A DNA stretch of 62,113 nucleotides, from NCBI RefSeq assembly GCF_013359815.1, contig NZ_JABMCF010000027.1:1-62113 (forward strand), read 5' to 3'. The notes under the pieces are model-generated. The model was not told where the DNA came from. It saw only the letters and a program-made list of their open reading frames with translations, and did no database searches. This document shows positions 1 to 7,948 of the stretch, piece after piece. Made by a program: the position numbers and the translations under genes. Source of the stretch: Curtobacterium flaccumfaciens. GTDB taxonomy: Bacteria > Actinomycetota > Actinomycetes > Actinomycetales > Microbacteriaceae. The first letter of the stretch is position 1. The number at the start of each line of letters is the position of its first letter.

Positions 1-813
1 ACGAAGTGCCGAAGTCACGAAGTCCGGGAGCGGCCACACAGCACGCGCGACGACGGGGCAACAGGGACGCCCAGAGCGCAGGAGCACGAGAGCGGCGAGC
101 GGCCACACGTCGGCACAGCAACAGGGCAGGAAAGGGGCGAGGGCACTGTCGGGGGTGATGAGAAGCTGACCGGTGAGGATGAGGTTCGCGGTATCCGCGA
201 TGTCCTCGCCCCGGGTGGTGGCGTGTGCCTCGATCAAGAGATAGGCGTCGGCGGGTGCGAGCGCGAGCTGGGCGAGCACGACGCCGGCCGCTTGATGGGT
301 AGCTCGTTGGTGGAACCGGTGTCGGGAGCGGTCGTTGTGGCGGGTAATGACGCGTTGTAGCAGCCATCGGCTGATGGTGCCGGCGAGGACCCTGGCGGCT
401 TCTGCCTGCACCGGGTGCACTTGCAGCGAGCGTTGTGCGTACACGTCGACGGCGCCAAGGAGGAACGGTCCGAACCGGAGGGGCACGGCGAACAATGCTC
501 CGACCCCCGCGTCATTCGCGGCCGGGAGAAACAGGGGCCACCTGTCCGTCGGGTGGTCACGGACGTCCGGCTCGAGAACTGGACGGTTGTTGTGGAGCGC
601 GTCCCAGCAGGGGCCTTCGCCGAGACTGAACTGAAGCTGGTCGATGTGGCATGCGCGGCTGTCGGTGGCCGAGATGGTTTCGTTGCCGGCGAGGTCACCG
701 TACGACGCGACGGAGGCGCCATCACCCGGAACCAGGGTGAGGAACCGGGTTGCAAGCTCCGCCCCGGGCAGGGACGCAGCTGCGGGGACAAGGGTAGATC
801 GTGGTGCATTCAT
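1..813 (-). CDS. GAF-ANTAR response protein, 3' end outside window or disrupted
   Basis: The frame opens with ATG at 813 and stays open to base 1 (271 codons). Residues about 15-165 read as a GAF sensor domain, with LGEGPCWDAL and AVPLRFGPFLLGAVDVY. Residues about 180-230 read as an ANTAR RNA-binding domain (ATHQAAGVVLAQL, then ADAYLLIEAHA). GAF-ANTAR proteins usually act as antiterminators responding to a bound signal and end at about 240 residues. Here the frame continues beyond that with a Cys/Val-rich tail unlike the family, so the true 3' end may be frameshifted. It is divergent from a second GAF gene at 993 with a 179-bp shared upstream region. The family call is secure, the C-terminus is not. 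Confidence 0.8.
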   Translation of the reverse strand, partial: MNAPRSTLVPAAASLPGAELATRFLTLVPGDGASVASYGDLAGNETISATDSRACHIDQLQFSLGEGPCWDALHNNRPVLEPDVRDHPTDRWPLFLPAANDAGVGALFAVPLRFGPFLLGAVDVYAQRSLQVHPVQAEAARVLAGTISRWLLQRVITRHNDRSRHRFHQRATHQAAGVVLAQLALAPADAYLLIEAHATTRGEDIADTANLILTGQLLITPDSALAPFLPCCCADVWPLAALVLLRSGRPCCPVVARAVWPLPDFVTSALR

Positions 814-992
814 GACGTGCTCTCTGACGCCAACTCACCGGGGCCGGACGGAAACGTCCAGCAACACGCCACGCAACGCGAGCGATGCCCTGACGCTACG
901 TCGCGCACACTCGCCCACGCGCCGTTCATCCCCGATCCGCATACGCGTTACGGCTGGCAGGTTCGCGAACTGTCCCACAGTACAGTCCGACC

Positions 993-1646
993 ATGACCAG
1001 GTCAGAGGCACATCGAGGTGAGGACCGTTTCGAGCGCCTCTCCAAAGGCCTGAGCAGTGTTCTGAACCCCGACCTCGAGGTCCTCGACGCCATGGACCGC
1101 GTGATCACGGCGTGCGTGGAGCTCACCTCAGCAACGGAAGCGGGGATCGTCCTGGCCGATGCGTCCGGGACCCTGCACGTCATCGCTTCGACGAGCGAAC
1201 GCACGAGCGACGCGGAAGAGGCGCAGCTCGGCACGAACGAGGGCTCCTGCCTGGACTGCTTCCGGACAGGGAAGACGATCGACGTGCCCGACGTCACCAC
1301 CCACGAGACCGTGTGGCCGACGTTCGCTGAGACGATGCACGAGAGAGGGCTTCGCGGGACATTAGCCGAGCCGATCCGCCTGCGCGATGGGACCATCGGT
1401 TCGATGTGTCTGTTCGCCGACCACACCGACGGACACGACGACCGCGACGTGGTTCTGATCCAGCTGCTCGCCGACGCGGCATCCGCCGCGCTCGTGCGGC
1501 AACGCGATGCCGGCCGGTTGCGCACCTTCGAGGAACAAATCGACGACGCAATCCAGGCACGAGTACTCGTCGAGCAAGCGAAGGGGGCCTTGGCCTACCG
1601 ACGCGGCAATGCTCGGCTCCTAGACGCCGCCCTTGGTCAACGCTGA
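993..1646 (+). CDS. GAF-domain protein with truncated ANTAR domain
   Basis: The 217-residue product has a GAF domain at about residues 35-165 (NEGSCLDCFRTGKTIDVPDV, then GTLAEPIRLRDGTIGSMCLF). The first ANTAR helix follows at about 185-200 (DAIQARVLVEQAKGALAYR). The rest of ANTAR, normally 40 more residues including the aromatic RNA-binding face, is missing: the frame leaves the family and stops after ARLLDAALGQR. The protein could still bind a ligand but should not work as a standard antiterminator. ATG 993 is chosen because it begins just before the conserved N-terminal helix. It is divergent from the other GAF-ANTAR gene, so the two probably arose by duplication. Confidence 0.8.
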   Translation: MTRSEAHRGEDRFERLSKGLSSVLNPDLEVLDAMDRVITACVELTSATEAGIVLADASGTLHVIASTSERTSDAEEAQLGTNEGSCLDCFRTGKTIDVPDVTTHETVWPTFAETMHERGLRGTLAEPIRLRDGTIGSMCLFADHTDGHDDRDVVLIQLLADAASAALVRQRDAGRLRTFEEQIDDAIQARVLVEQAKGALAYRRGNARLLDAALGQR

Positions 1647-1675
1647 CGGCGTTCGTCTTGGAACCGTCCCACTGA

Positions 1676-2083
1676 CTAGTTCTGCTCAGGCACATCCTTG
1701 TAGGCAGTGACACGGATCGGTGTTGCAATCAAGCTGCGCACTCGGACGCGGAGATCCAAGACGTGTGACATTGCTTTCAGAACCTCGTACGGATCCACAT
1801 CGTGAATGAGGAAGCTCGTGACAGGGAGCTCTCCGCCGTGCTGTTCCGCGATGCGCGGGTAGATGATCCCGCCTTCGGGAGCGAGACTTGCGTCGATCGC
1901 CAGGACGCGCAGCTCGTGCTCGCCCTCTCCCCCGCCGACGTCAATGCCAACGATCATCCACTCGTCTGCATCAAGTCCAACAAGCTCGTGCAGCGACGCG
2001 CCGGTCATGCGTTCGTCGATCTGCACCGAGCCCTGCCAGTCGGGGTATGTGACCTCAGCATCGCCCCAAATGTAATCCGCCAT
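1676..2083 (-). CDS. Hypothetical acidic protein
   Basis: The 135-residue product starts MADYIWGDAEVTYPDW and is acidic, with no signal peptide and no membrane segment. I do not recognise a family. The central part is a run of short beta-like stretches (EWMIVGIDVGGG, ELRVLAIDAS). Codon use is typical of high-G+C actinobacteria and the frame is clean, so it is probably a real cytoplasmic protein. It converges on the GAF gene ending at 1646. A dispersed palindrome and a strong terminator hairpin separate it from the dehydrogenase gene upstream on the same strand, so it is likely a separate transcription unit. Confidence 0.6.
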   Translation of the reverse strand: MADYIWGDAEVTYPDWQGSVQIDERMTGASLHELVGLDADEWMIVGIDVGGGEGEHELRVLAIDASLAPEGGIIYPRIAEQHGGELPVTSFLIHDVDPYEVLKAMSHVLDLRVRVRSLIATPIRVTAYKDVPEQN

Positions 2084-2117
2084 GCAGTGAGGATCGCATA
2101 GCTACCCCCGGCCGGCT

Positions 2118-2151
2118 GCTGTCTCGATAGCCGATCGTCTACCGAGACAGC
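2118..2151. repeat. Dispersed palindromic element, copy A
   Basis: Left arm GCTGTCTCGATAGCCGAT pairs with right arm CGTCTACCGAGACAGC with two mismatches. It lies in the intergenic space before the hypothetical gene ending at 1676 and after the dehydrogenase terminator. It is one of eight related copies in this window that share the half-site GTCTCGGTAGCCGAT. Confidence 0.8.
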
Positions 2152-2186
2152 CTCCTGACCTCTGTACAGCACTTCCGGGGATGACA

Positions 2187-2221
2187 GTGCGGCCACACCC
2201 GCAGAGCGGGTGTGGCCGCAC
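2187..2221 (-). terminator. Perfect 16-bp stem hairpin
   Basis: Arms 2187-2202 (GTGCGGCCACACCCGC) and 2206-2221 are exact reverse complements around a 3-nt loop. It begins 16 nt after the stop of the dehydrogenase gene at 2237 and would terminate that leftward operon. There is no clear U-tract. Confidence 0.8.
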
Positions 2222-2236
2222 TTGGCACGTTGGAGG

Positions 2237-3136
2237 TCAGCGGCCGTTGGGCTCGACGTGGTCACGCCAGGTGTGCTCGGGTGCCCAGCCGAGGTCGCGC
2301 TTCGCTGCGGCGTTCGAGAGCAACGATCCGAACTCGGCCAGCGTGCCGTTGACGGAGGCGTTCGGGTACCGCTCTGCGATGATCTTGGCGGTGGGGATGG
2401 GCATGACGGTGTCGTCGGCGACGATCAGGTACGGGTGGAAGCCGCGCTCGGTCTGGTGCAGGGCCTTCTCGGTGGCGGTTCCGACGTCGCGGCCGTCGAT
2501 GTAGGACCAGATGTCCCACGCACGGGTGTCGAGGTTGTCGGCGAAGGAGGGGTACTCGTCGTACTCGTCGACGTTCTGCACGTAGGACAGGCGGAGCCCT
2601 GTGACGCGCAGCTCGGGGTCGTTGTTGGTGTACTCCTCAGCGAGGTGCTCCATGAACAGCTTCGACAGACCGTAGGCGTTGCGGCCATGGCGGGCGGAGT
2701 CGTCGTCCAGTGGGAGGTAGTCGAGGTTGGCGGGGAACGGGACGCCGAGGACGGTCTCGCTGGATGCAAGGACGATGTCTTTCAGGCCGTGGCGGTGGGC
2801 CGCCTCGAAGACGTTGTAGCCGGCGATGACGTTGTTCTCGAACGTCTTCGCGTTGCTGTAGAGGCGGGGGTGAGGGACGGCTGCGAGGTGGACGACGACG
2901 TCGAAGGCGTTGTCGACGGTGTCGCCGAGGACGTCCCAGCCGACAGAGCCGAGAGCATCGAAGGTCTGGCCGTAGTCGGTGAGGTCGGCGACGATCGAGA
3001 TGATGTCGGTGCGGGTGGCGGGGGTCTGGTCGATCCCGAAGACCTCGTGCCCGTCCTTGAGGAGCTGGTCGACGACGTGTTGGCCGACTTTGCCGTTGAT
3101 GCCGGTGACGGCGACGCGCTTCTTCGTGGTGCTCAT
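2237..3136 (-). CDS. NAD(P)-dependent epimerase/dehydratase (extended SDR)
   Basis: The 299-residue product has the extended-SDR nucleotide-binding signature GINGKVG at residues about 13-19. It also has VHLAAVPHP in the NNAG-equivalent position, the catalytic YGLSK around residue 155, and a preceding SSET serine. Members of this family oxidise or epimerise nucleotide sugars or related small substrates with NAD(P). The substrate cannot be deduced. It lies 3 nt downstream of another SDR gene on the same strand, so the two are co-transcribed, and the hairpin at 2187 ends the unit. Confidence 0.88.
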   Translation of the reverse strand: MSTTKKRVAVTGINGKVGQHVVDQLLKDGHEVFGIDQTPATRTDIISIVADLTDYGQTFDALGSVGWDVLGDTVDNAFDVVVHLAAVPHPRLYSNAKTFENNVIAGYNVFEAAHRHGLKDIVLASSETVLGVPFPANLDYLPLDDDSARHGRNAYGLSKLFMEHLAEEYTNNDPELRVTGLRLSYVQNVDEYDEYPSFADNLDTRAWDIWSYIDGRDVGTATEKALHQTERGFHPYLIVADDTVMPIPTAKIIAERYPNASVNGTLAEFGSLLSNAAAKRDLGWAPEHTWRDHVEPNGR

Positions 3137-3139
3137 GGA

Positions 3140-3940
3140 TCAGCCCTCCTGGGACTCGATGGGGCGGGTCAGCTCGGCCTGCTTGGCGGCTTTCTCCGGC
3201 TCGGGGATGGTGCGGTTGCTGATGACGATCTGCTTGGTGTCGTCGTCGCCGCCGACGACGTGGTCATCCCCGGCGAGGAGGGCTTCGTAACCCTGCCGGG
3301 CGACTTCGGTCTTGTCGTTCTTCTTGAAGTCAGGGCCGAGCTTGGTGTTGTTCATCCCTGCGTGGGCGTGGAAGTCGCTGTCGGTGGCTCCTGGCAGGAG
3401 CGCGGTGACGCTGACACCGGTGTCCTTCAGCTCTTCGCGGAGCGACTCGGCGAAGGAGAACCCGAACGCCTTCGAGGGGCCGTACACGGTCTCGAACGGG
3501 GTGGGGGTGGTGGCGGAGATCGAGGAGACGATGAGGATGCGGCCGTGACCGTTGGGGACCATGTGCTGCACGACGCGCTTGGCGAGGTGGACGGTGCCCT
3601 TAATGTTGATGTCCAAAACGCGGAACTCGTCCTCGAGGGTGTTGTCGACGAACGCGCCGCCGAGGCCGATCCCGACGTTGAGCGCTGCCGCGTCGACGGG
3701 GCGGCCGAGGTCTCGGACGAAGGTCCAGAAGCCTTCGACGCCGTCGAAGGTGCTGGCGTCGGCCTGATGCGGATAGGCGTTGACGCCAAGGGCTTCCAAG
3801 GTTTCCGCGGCAGTGAAGACGCGGTCGCTGGAACCGGTGAGGGCGACGTCGTAGCCGCCGGTGGCGAACTGCTTCGCGAGCTCGAAGCCGATACCGGATG
3901 AGCCGCCCGTGACGAGGGCGAGGGGACGGGTGTCAGTCAT
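3140..3940 (-). CDS. Short-chain dehydrogenase/reductase (classical SDR)
   Basis: The 266-residue product has the cofactor motif TGGSSGIG at residues about 11-18, a catalytic serine in LIVSSISA at about 137, and YGPSK at about 150. The classical NNAG motif is replaced by LNVGIG. There is a longer than usual C-terminal tail after the Rossmann core, including GGDDDTKQIVISNRTIPEPE. The next gene in the operon, another SDR, starts 3 nt after its stop. It is probably an NADP-dependent oxidoreductase of unknown substrate. Confidence 0.88.
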   Translation of the reverse strand: MTDTRPLALVTGGSSGIGFELAKQFATGGYDVALTGSSDRVFTAAETLEALGVNAYPHQADASTFDGVEGFWTFVRDLGRPVDAAALNVGIGLGGAFVDNTLEDEFRVLDINIKGTVHLAKRVVQHMVPNGHGRILIVSSISATTPTPFETVYGPSKAFGFSFAESLREELKDTGVSVTALLPGATDSDFHAHAGMNNTKLGPDFKKNDKTEVARQGYEALLAGDDHVVGGDDDTKQIVISNRTIPEPEKAAKQAELTRPIESQEG

Positions 3941-4057
3941 GGGATCTGCCTTCCGACGTGATCGTGGTGCGCGTCCGTTCGGTCGTCATTCGGGGGCCGA
4001 ACGGATGCATGGAACGAGTGGTCCGTGCCGTGAAATGTCGCTCTGGTGTCGGGTAGG

Positions 4058-4888
4058 TCATCGGTCGGCGCTGCGGCTGACGTGCTCGCGGGCGGCGATG
4101 TCGTCACGAACCATGTCGAACTTCTCGAGGATGCCGTCGTAGGCGATGTTCCCGAGAGGCAGACGCTGCGGCGGATTGTCGTCTTGGGCGACGTCCACGA
4201 TCGCGACGGCGGCCTTCGCGGGGTCGCCGGGCTCCTGGCCGGCACCCCGGCGAGACCCCTGACGATTCGCGCCGGCGGTGCTGGCGTAGTCGGAGATCTC
4301 CCGGTCGGGCTTGGTCTCGGCAGCAGAGTTGCCAGCCCAGTCGGTCGCGAAAGGTCCGGGCTCGACCAGCACCACACGGATGCCGAGCGGAGCGACCTCC
4401 TGCGCAATGGCTTCCGAGAGGCCCTCGACGGCGAACTTGGACGCGTTGTACCAGGACAGCGCGGGGAACGAGCGAAGGCCTCCGACCGAGGAGACGTTGA
4501 TGATGGTGCCACTGCGGCGTGCGCGCATGCCGGGCAGGAGCGCCTTCGTGACTGCAGCGAGACCGAACACGTTGATCTCCATCAGGCGACGCTCTTCGGC
4601 CTCCTCGCCTTCCTCGAAAGCGGCGAAGTAGCCGATGCCGGCGTTGTTGAACAGGACGTCGATGCCACCGGTGCGCTGCTCCGCTTCCGCCGTGACGGAG
4701 CGGATCTGGCCGGCGTCAGCGACGTCGAGCTTCATCGGGATGACGTTGTCTCCGCCCGCGTCGATGATGTCGGAGAGTGCGTCCGTGTTCCGTGCGGTGG
4801 CGACGACGGTGTCGCCCCGCCGCAGGGCCTCGAGTGCGACCTCGCGGCCGAATCCGCGCGAAGCGCCAGTGATGAGCCAGGTAGCCAT
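4058..4888 (-). CDS. Short-chain dehydrogenase/reductase (classical SDR)
   Basis: The 276-residue product begins MATWLITGASRGFGRE, containing the TGxxxGxG cofactor loop. It has NNAGIG at about residue 87, INVSSVGG with the catalytic serine at about 137, and WYNASK with the catalytic Tyr/Lys at about 150-154. The EPGPFATDW segment after the active site is typical of this subgroup. It is followed after 117 bp by the two-SDR operon on the same strand. It is divergent from the XRE regulator at 5043 with a 154-bp shared promoter region, the usual layout for a regulator controlling the neighbouring oxidoreductases. Confidence 0.9.
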   Translation of the reverse strand: MATWLITGASRGFGREVALEALRRGDTVVATARNTDALSDIIDAGGDNVIPMKLDVADAGQIRSVTAEAEQRTGGIDVLFNNAGIGYFAAFEEGEEAEERRLMEINVFGLAAVTKALLPGMRARRSGTIINVSSVGGLRSFPALSWYNASKFAVEGLSEAIAQEVAPLGIRVVLVEPGPFATDWAGNSAAETKPDREISDYASTAGANRQGSRRGAGQEPGDPAKAAVAIVDVAQDDNPPQRLPLGNIAYDGILEKFDMVRDDIAAREHVSRSADR

Positions 4889-5042
4889 GAAACAGGTGTC
4901 CTCTCGATCGGGGCCGGAAGATCTCCGGCGCCCATCCAGGACACCGGGGGCGGGGAAGGTGTGTCAGGGCCGCGGTGTCGTAGGACATGGAGGCCCACCC
5001 ACCTCCGTGCCGCCGAGAGTGTGTCTCGGGAACAATGAGCAC

Positions 5043-5933
5043 ATGGCGAAGAACGAAGCGCTCAGCGAGTTCCTGACGGGCAAGCGGGCCGCCGTCACCC
5101 CGGCACAGGTCGGTCTCTCCGCCACGGGTCCTCGACGCGTTCCCGGGCTGCGCCGCGAGGAAATTGCCTTCCTGGCAGGAGTCAGCGTCGATTGGTACAT
5201 CCGCCTCGAGCAGGGCAGGCAGGTGACGCCTTCGGAGTCGGTGTTGGCGGCGATCGCGAAGATCCTGCTCCTCGACGACGCCGAACACGACTACCTCGTG
5301 AACCTCGCCCGGCCCGCGGCCGGGATCACGGGAGGCCCCGCCGAGGCTCCGGTGCGGCCTGGGATCGTGAAGATGTTGCGTTCCTTCGACCGCCAGGCAG
5401 CGTTCGTCGTGGGCCCCCGAACCGAGGTCCTCACCGGAAACGACCTGGCTTGGGCGCTCCTGACGGACTTCCCGAGTAGGGAACCCGACGACCGGAATCT
5501 GCTGCGCTGGATCCTTCTCGACCCGGATGCCAGAAAGCTCTACGCCGACTGGGCCGTCGTCGCATCAGAGATGGTCGGAGTGCTCCAGCTCGAGGCAAGC
5601 TCCTACCCCAACGACCAAGCCATGGCTGCCTTCCTCGGAGAGCTTGCAACCAAGAGCCCGGAGTTTCGAACGTGGTGGAGCATCCCCAACCCACTTGGGC
5701 GCACATCGGGCCGCAAGCTGTTCCTGCACCCGGCCGTCGGGGAGATCCTCATCGACTGGGAAGCCTTCGTGGTTCCCGGCCCCGAAGGACAGACGATGTT
5801 CGTCAACAGTCCCGCGGACGCAGCCGCAGAAGAATCACTGCACCTGCTTGCCTCATGGTGGGCAACCAAGACCAAGCCGCGCGCAGAGCCACGACCCACT
5901 GAGCCGACGACCTTCACGCGACTGTCTCGGTAG
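5043..5933 (+). CDS. XRE-family regulator with MmyB-like ligand-binding domain
   Basis: The 296-residue product has an N-terminal helix-turn-helix at residues about 25-80 (PGLRREEIAFLAGVSVDWYIRLEQG). The C-terminal part is the MmyB-like domain found in many actinobacterial repressors beside SDR genes; HPAVGEILIDWEAFVVPGPEGQ is its last conserved block. I chose ATG 5043 because the helix-turn-helix begins right after it and upstream sequence is promoter-like. It faces three SDR genes and probably represses them. The TAG stop lies inside a dispersed palindromic element. Confidence 0.9.
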   Translation: MAKNEALSEFLTGKRAAVTPAQVGLSATGPRRVPGLRREEIAFLAGVSVDWYIRLEQGRQVTPSESVLAAIAKILLLDDAEHDYLVNLARPAAGITGGPAEAPVRPGIVKMLRSFDRQAAFVVGPRTEVLTGNDLAWALLTDFPSREPDDRNLLRWILLDPDARKLYADWAVVASEMVGVLQLEASSYPNDQAMAAFLGELATKSPEFRTWWSIPNPLGRTSGRKLFLHPAVGEILIDWEAFVVPGPEGQTMFVNSPADAAAEESLHLLASWWATKTKPRAEPRPTEPTTFTRLSR

Positions 5934-5955
5934 CCGATCGCCTACCGAACGAGTC
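5921..5955. repeat. Dispersed palindromic element, copy B, contains the stop codon of the XRE gene
   Basis: Left arm ACTGTCTCGGTAGCCGATC is followed by GCCTACCGAACGAGT. The gene ends CTG TCT CGG TAG, so the last three codons and the stop are encoded by the left arm of the palindrome. Confidence 0.8.
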
Positions 5956-6026
5956 CACTTGCATCCATTGACAAGATCAGGCGGACAATCCGTACCCCTC
6001 GGAGTCGTTCCGGTGTCTATTGGGTC

Positions 6027-6272
6027 ATGACGCCGCGCATCCCGAAACTGCCGCTGACAACCACCGTCAACCGCCATGAGCTCCACATCGACTACGTGCC
6101 AAGCACCACAGCGCACCGCAGCTGGACCGTCACCGAGCACTTCAGCTCCGTCACCGTCGGTCACCCCTCGCTGCGCTACGAAAACGGCGTGTTCAGCACT
6201 GACACCTCAACCGGAGTCGTGTCCGACCCGGACTGGCACGTCGTGCTCGAACATGCCTTCGCTCGCGCCTGA
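6027..6272 (+). CDS. Small hypothetical protein
   Basis: The 81-residue product begins MTPRIPKLPLTTTVNRHELH and has no membrane segment or signal peptide. I do not recognise a family. Codon use fits the surrounding genes (G/C-ending codons) and no better frame exists on either strand. It lies between the XRE gene and a small membrane protein. It could be a DUF-type accessory protein with a small beta fold. Confidence is moderate because of its length. Confidence 0.5.
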   Translation: MTPRIPKLPLTTTVNRHELHIDYVPSTTAHRSWTVTEHFSSVTVGHPSLRYENGVFSTDTSTGVVSDPDWHVVLEHAFARA

Positions 6273-6394
6273 CCGATCAGTGAGGCCCGGGGCGAGCTGC
6301 TCCGATCAGGTGGCAGCCCGCCCCGCTGACAGCGGGAACCACCCTGCTGCTCCCTCCAGGATGCTCCACAAACAGCCCGGGTACCGTGCCGACG

Positions 6395-6583
6395 ATGACA
6401 GCGGCACGATCCCGTCGTCGGAGCATCCGACGCCGGCAACGGCCACCGCGCGGAGCCCGGCGGACGACCTGGTGGGAATGGGCAGGCCTTGGCACCCTGG
6501 GCGCCATCGCCATCGCCATCGCCATCGCACTCGGCCTCGGCCTCGGCCTCGGCCTGACCGTCGCAGCACTCATCCTCCGCTGA
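6395..6583 (+). CDS. Small single-pass membrane protein with hexanucleotide-repeat transmembrane segment
   Basis: The roughly 62-residue product has a very basic N-terminus (MTAARSRRRSIRRRQR) followed by WWEWAGL and one hydrophobic helix, then ends AALILR. The helix is encoded by four GCCATC units (6503-6526) followed by four CTCGGC units (6530-6553), giving alternating Ala-Ile and Leu-Gly. A homologue without the repeats lies at 39723 and shares the MTA start, the Arg-rich stretch, WEWAGL and the AALI-x-R ending. That supports both as real genes. The function is unknown. An in-frame start 9 nt upstream is also possible. Confidence 0.6.
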   Translation: MTAARSRRRSIRRRQRPPRGARRTTWWEWAGLGTLGAIAIAIAIALGLGLGLGLTVAALILR

Positions 6584-6601
6584 ACCAGGCGACCTCAACT
6601 A

Positions 6602-6629
6602 CGTCGCGATAGCCGATCCTCTACCGGCC
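6602..6629. repeat. Dispersed palindromic element, copy C
   Basis: CGTCGCGATAGCCGATC followed by CTCTACCGGCC matches the dispersed palindrome with several substitutions. It begins 18 nt after the stop of the small membrane protein. Confidence 0.65.
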
Positions 6630-6759
6630 CCATCGGCCCCCAATCGGCCACGGGCGTTCGCTTCGATCACTCACTTCTGAACGCATCGCAGTCGGTCAGG
6701 AGAAGCCCGGCGATGCCAGCGACGTGTGCACGCCTCTGCGGCGCAGTCCAGGGTCGTGC

Positions 6760-7547
6760 ATGACCTTCTCGACTGGAGGCCCCGCCGTCGGCAGAACCAT
6801 TCCTGGTGTGGAGCATCATCTCGTCGACGCGAGCGGAGTCCGGTGGCACGTCGTCACGGCTGGCGCCGGCCCCGTGGTGGTGCTCGCTGCCGGATTCCCG
6901 CAGAGCTGGTGGGCCTGGCGGCACGTCATCCCCCTGCTCGCCCGGCACCACTCGGTCCTCGCGATCGACCTGCCCGGGCAGGGTGACTCCGGTCCGTCCC
7001 CGGTGGGCTACGCACCGTGGGATGTGGCCGGCCCCATCGCCGGGCTTCTCGACGCGCTCGGGCTCGCCGAGGTCACGTTCGTCGGTCTCGACGTCGGCGC
7101 CTGGGTCGGCTTCGCGCTCGGCTATCGCAGCCCCGATCGGCTCCGCGCACTCGCACTCGTCGACGGCAACATCGCAGGGATCAACCTCAACCTGGACGAC
7201 GACGACGGTCACGGCGGCTGGCACTTCCTCTTCCAGCGCGTCCCAGAGCTCCCCGAAGCGATGCTGGTCGGGATGCTCGAGTACTACCGGGCCGCCCCAC
7301 GAACGAGCGTGTCAACACGGCGCTGACGACGCCGATGCCGGTGCCGGTGCCGGTGCCGGTGCCGGTGCTGACGATCAAGGGCGCACGGTCCGGCTCCTCA
7401 AAGCTCGCCGAGGGCCTGAGGGACCGCACCGCTCATGCGACCTCGATCGTCCTCACCGACACCGGGCACTACGTCCCCGAGGAGCGACCTGCGGAGGTCG
7501 CCGCCGCCATCACCACCCTCGTGAAGTCCGTGGCGGCCACGCCCTGA
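6760..7547 (+). pseudogene. Alpha/beta hydrolase, frameshifted and internally deleted
   Basis: Residues from ATG 6760 read as an epoxide-hydrolase-like alpha/beta hydrolase: oxyanion AAGFPQSWWAW, then IDLPGQGDSG, then the nucleophile elbow FVGLDVGAW with Asp in the nucleophile position. The frame stops at 7326. The C-terminal part (LTIKGARSGS, then VLTDTGHYVPEERP carrying the catalytic His) continues in another frame from about 7300 to 7547. The cap region between PEAMLVG and EYYRA is far shorter than in the family, so a deletion has occurred as well as the frameshift. Just after the break, five GCCGGT repeats (7337-7366) encode Pro-Val repeats. Not expected to be functional. Confidence 0.75.
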
Positions 7548-7584
7548 CGCTTCCTACGTCACGAGGCGTTGTTGCGCGTCTTAG

Positions 7585-7612
7585 ACCGTCTCGATAGGCG
7601 ATGCGTAGCCAC
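7585..7612. repeat. Dispersed palindromic element, copy D
   Basis: ACCGTCTCGATAGGCGAT followed by GCGTAGCCACG is a degenerate copy of the dispersed palindrome, 38 nt past the hydrolase pseudogene. Confidence 0.6.
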
Positions 7613-7638
7613 GCACGAAGGCCAACCCCACAAACGCA

Positions 7639-7673
7639 GAACAGCCGGCCACCATGGAGGTGGCCGGCTGTTC
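7639..7673. terminator. Perfect 15-bp stem hairpin (CAGCCGGCC family)
   Basis: Arms 7639-7653 (GAACAGCCGGCCACC) and 7659-7673 are exact complements around a 5-nt loop, followed by TCTCGTT. Two further copies of this hairpin are at 26936 and 27719; the last also shares downstream flank CGCCGATACGGC. It probably acts as a terminator in either direction. Confidence 0.75.
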
Positions 7674-7948
7674 TCGTTCACGCCGATACGGCACCATCTT
7701 GTCGCGGCCGAGCTCCGCAACTCATCGGTGGCCCATTCAGACCGCGCCTTAGCATGCTCGCCAGACAACACCCACGTGAGTCGACCGAGTTTGCAACGGA
7801 ACCTAGAACGTCATGCCGGCGCCTGCGTCCGGACAACCTAGTAGGCTCGTCCTGCACAGGATGCAAATATTGGTTGCTCGGCGCGTTTCACGTACCTCAG
7901 AATACCCCACTCCGGGTACACCATGCCCAGAGCGACGTATTAGATAAA

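Noticed and set aside
2210..3901. A long open frame on the plus strand (563 codons) opposite the two dehydrogenase genes
   Set aside because: It is Val/Gly/Asp/Glu-rich shadow sequence of the minus-strand genes, which carry clear SDR motifs and ribosome spacing.
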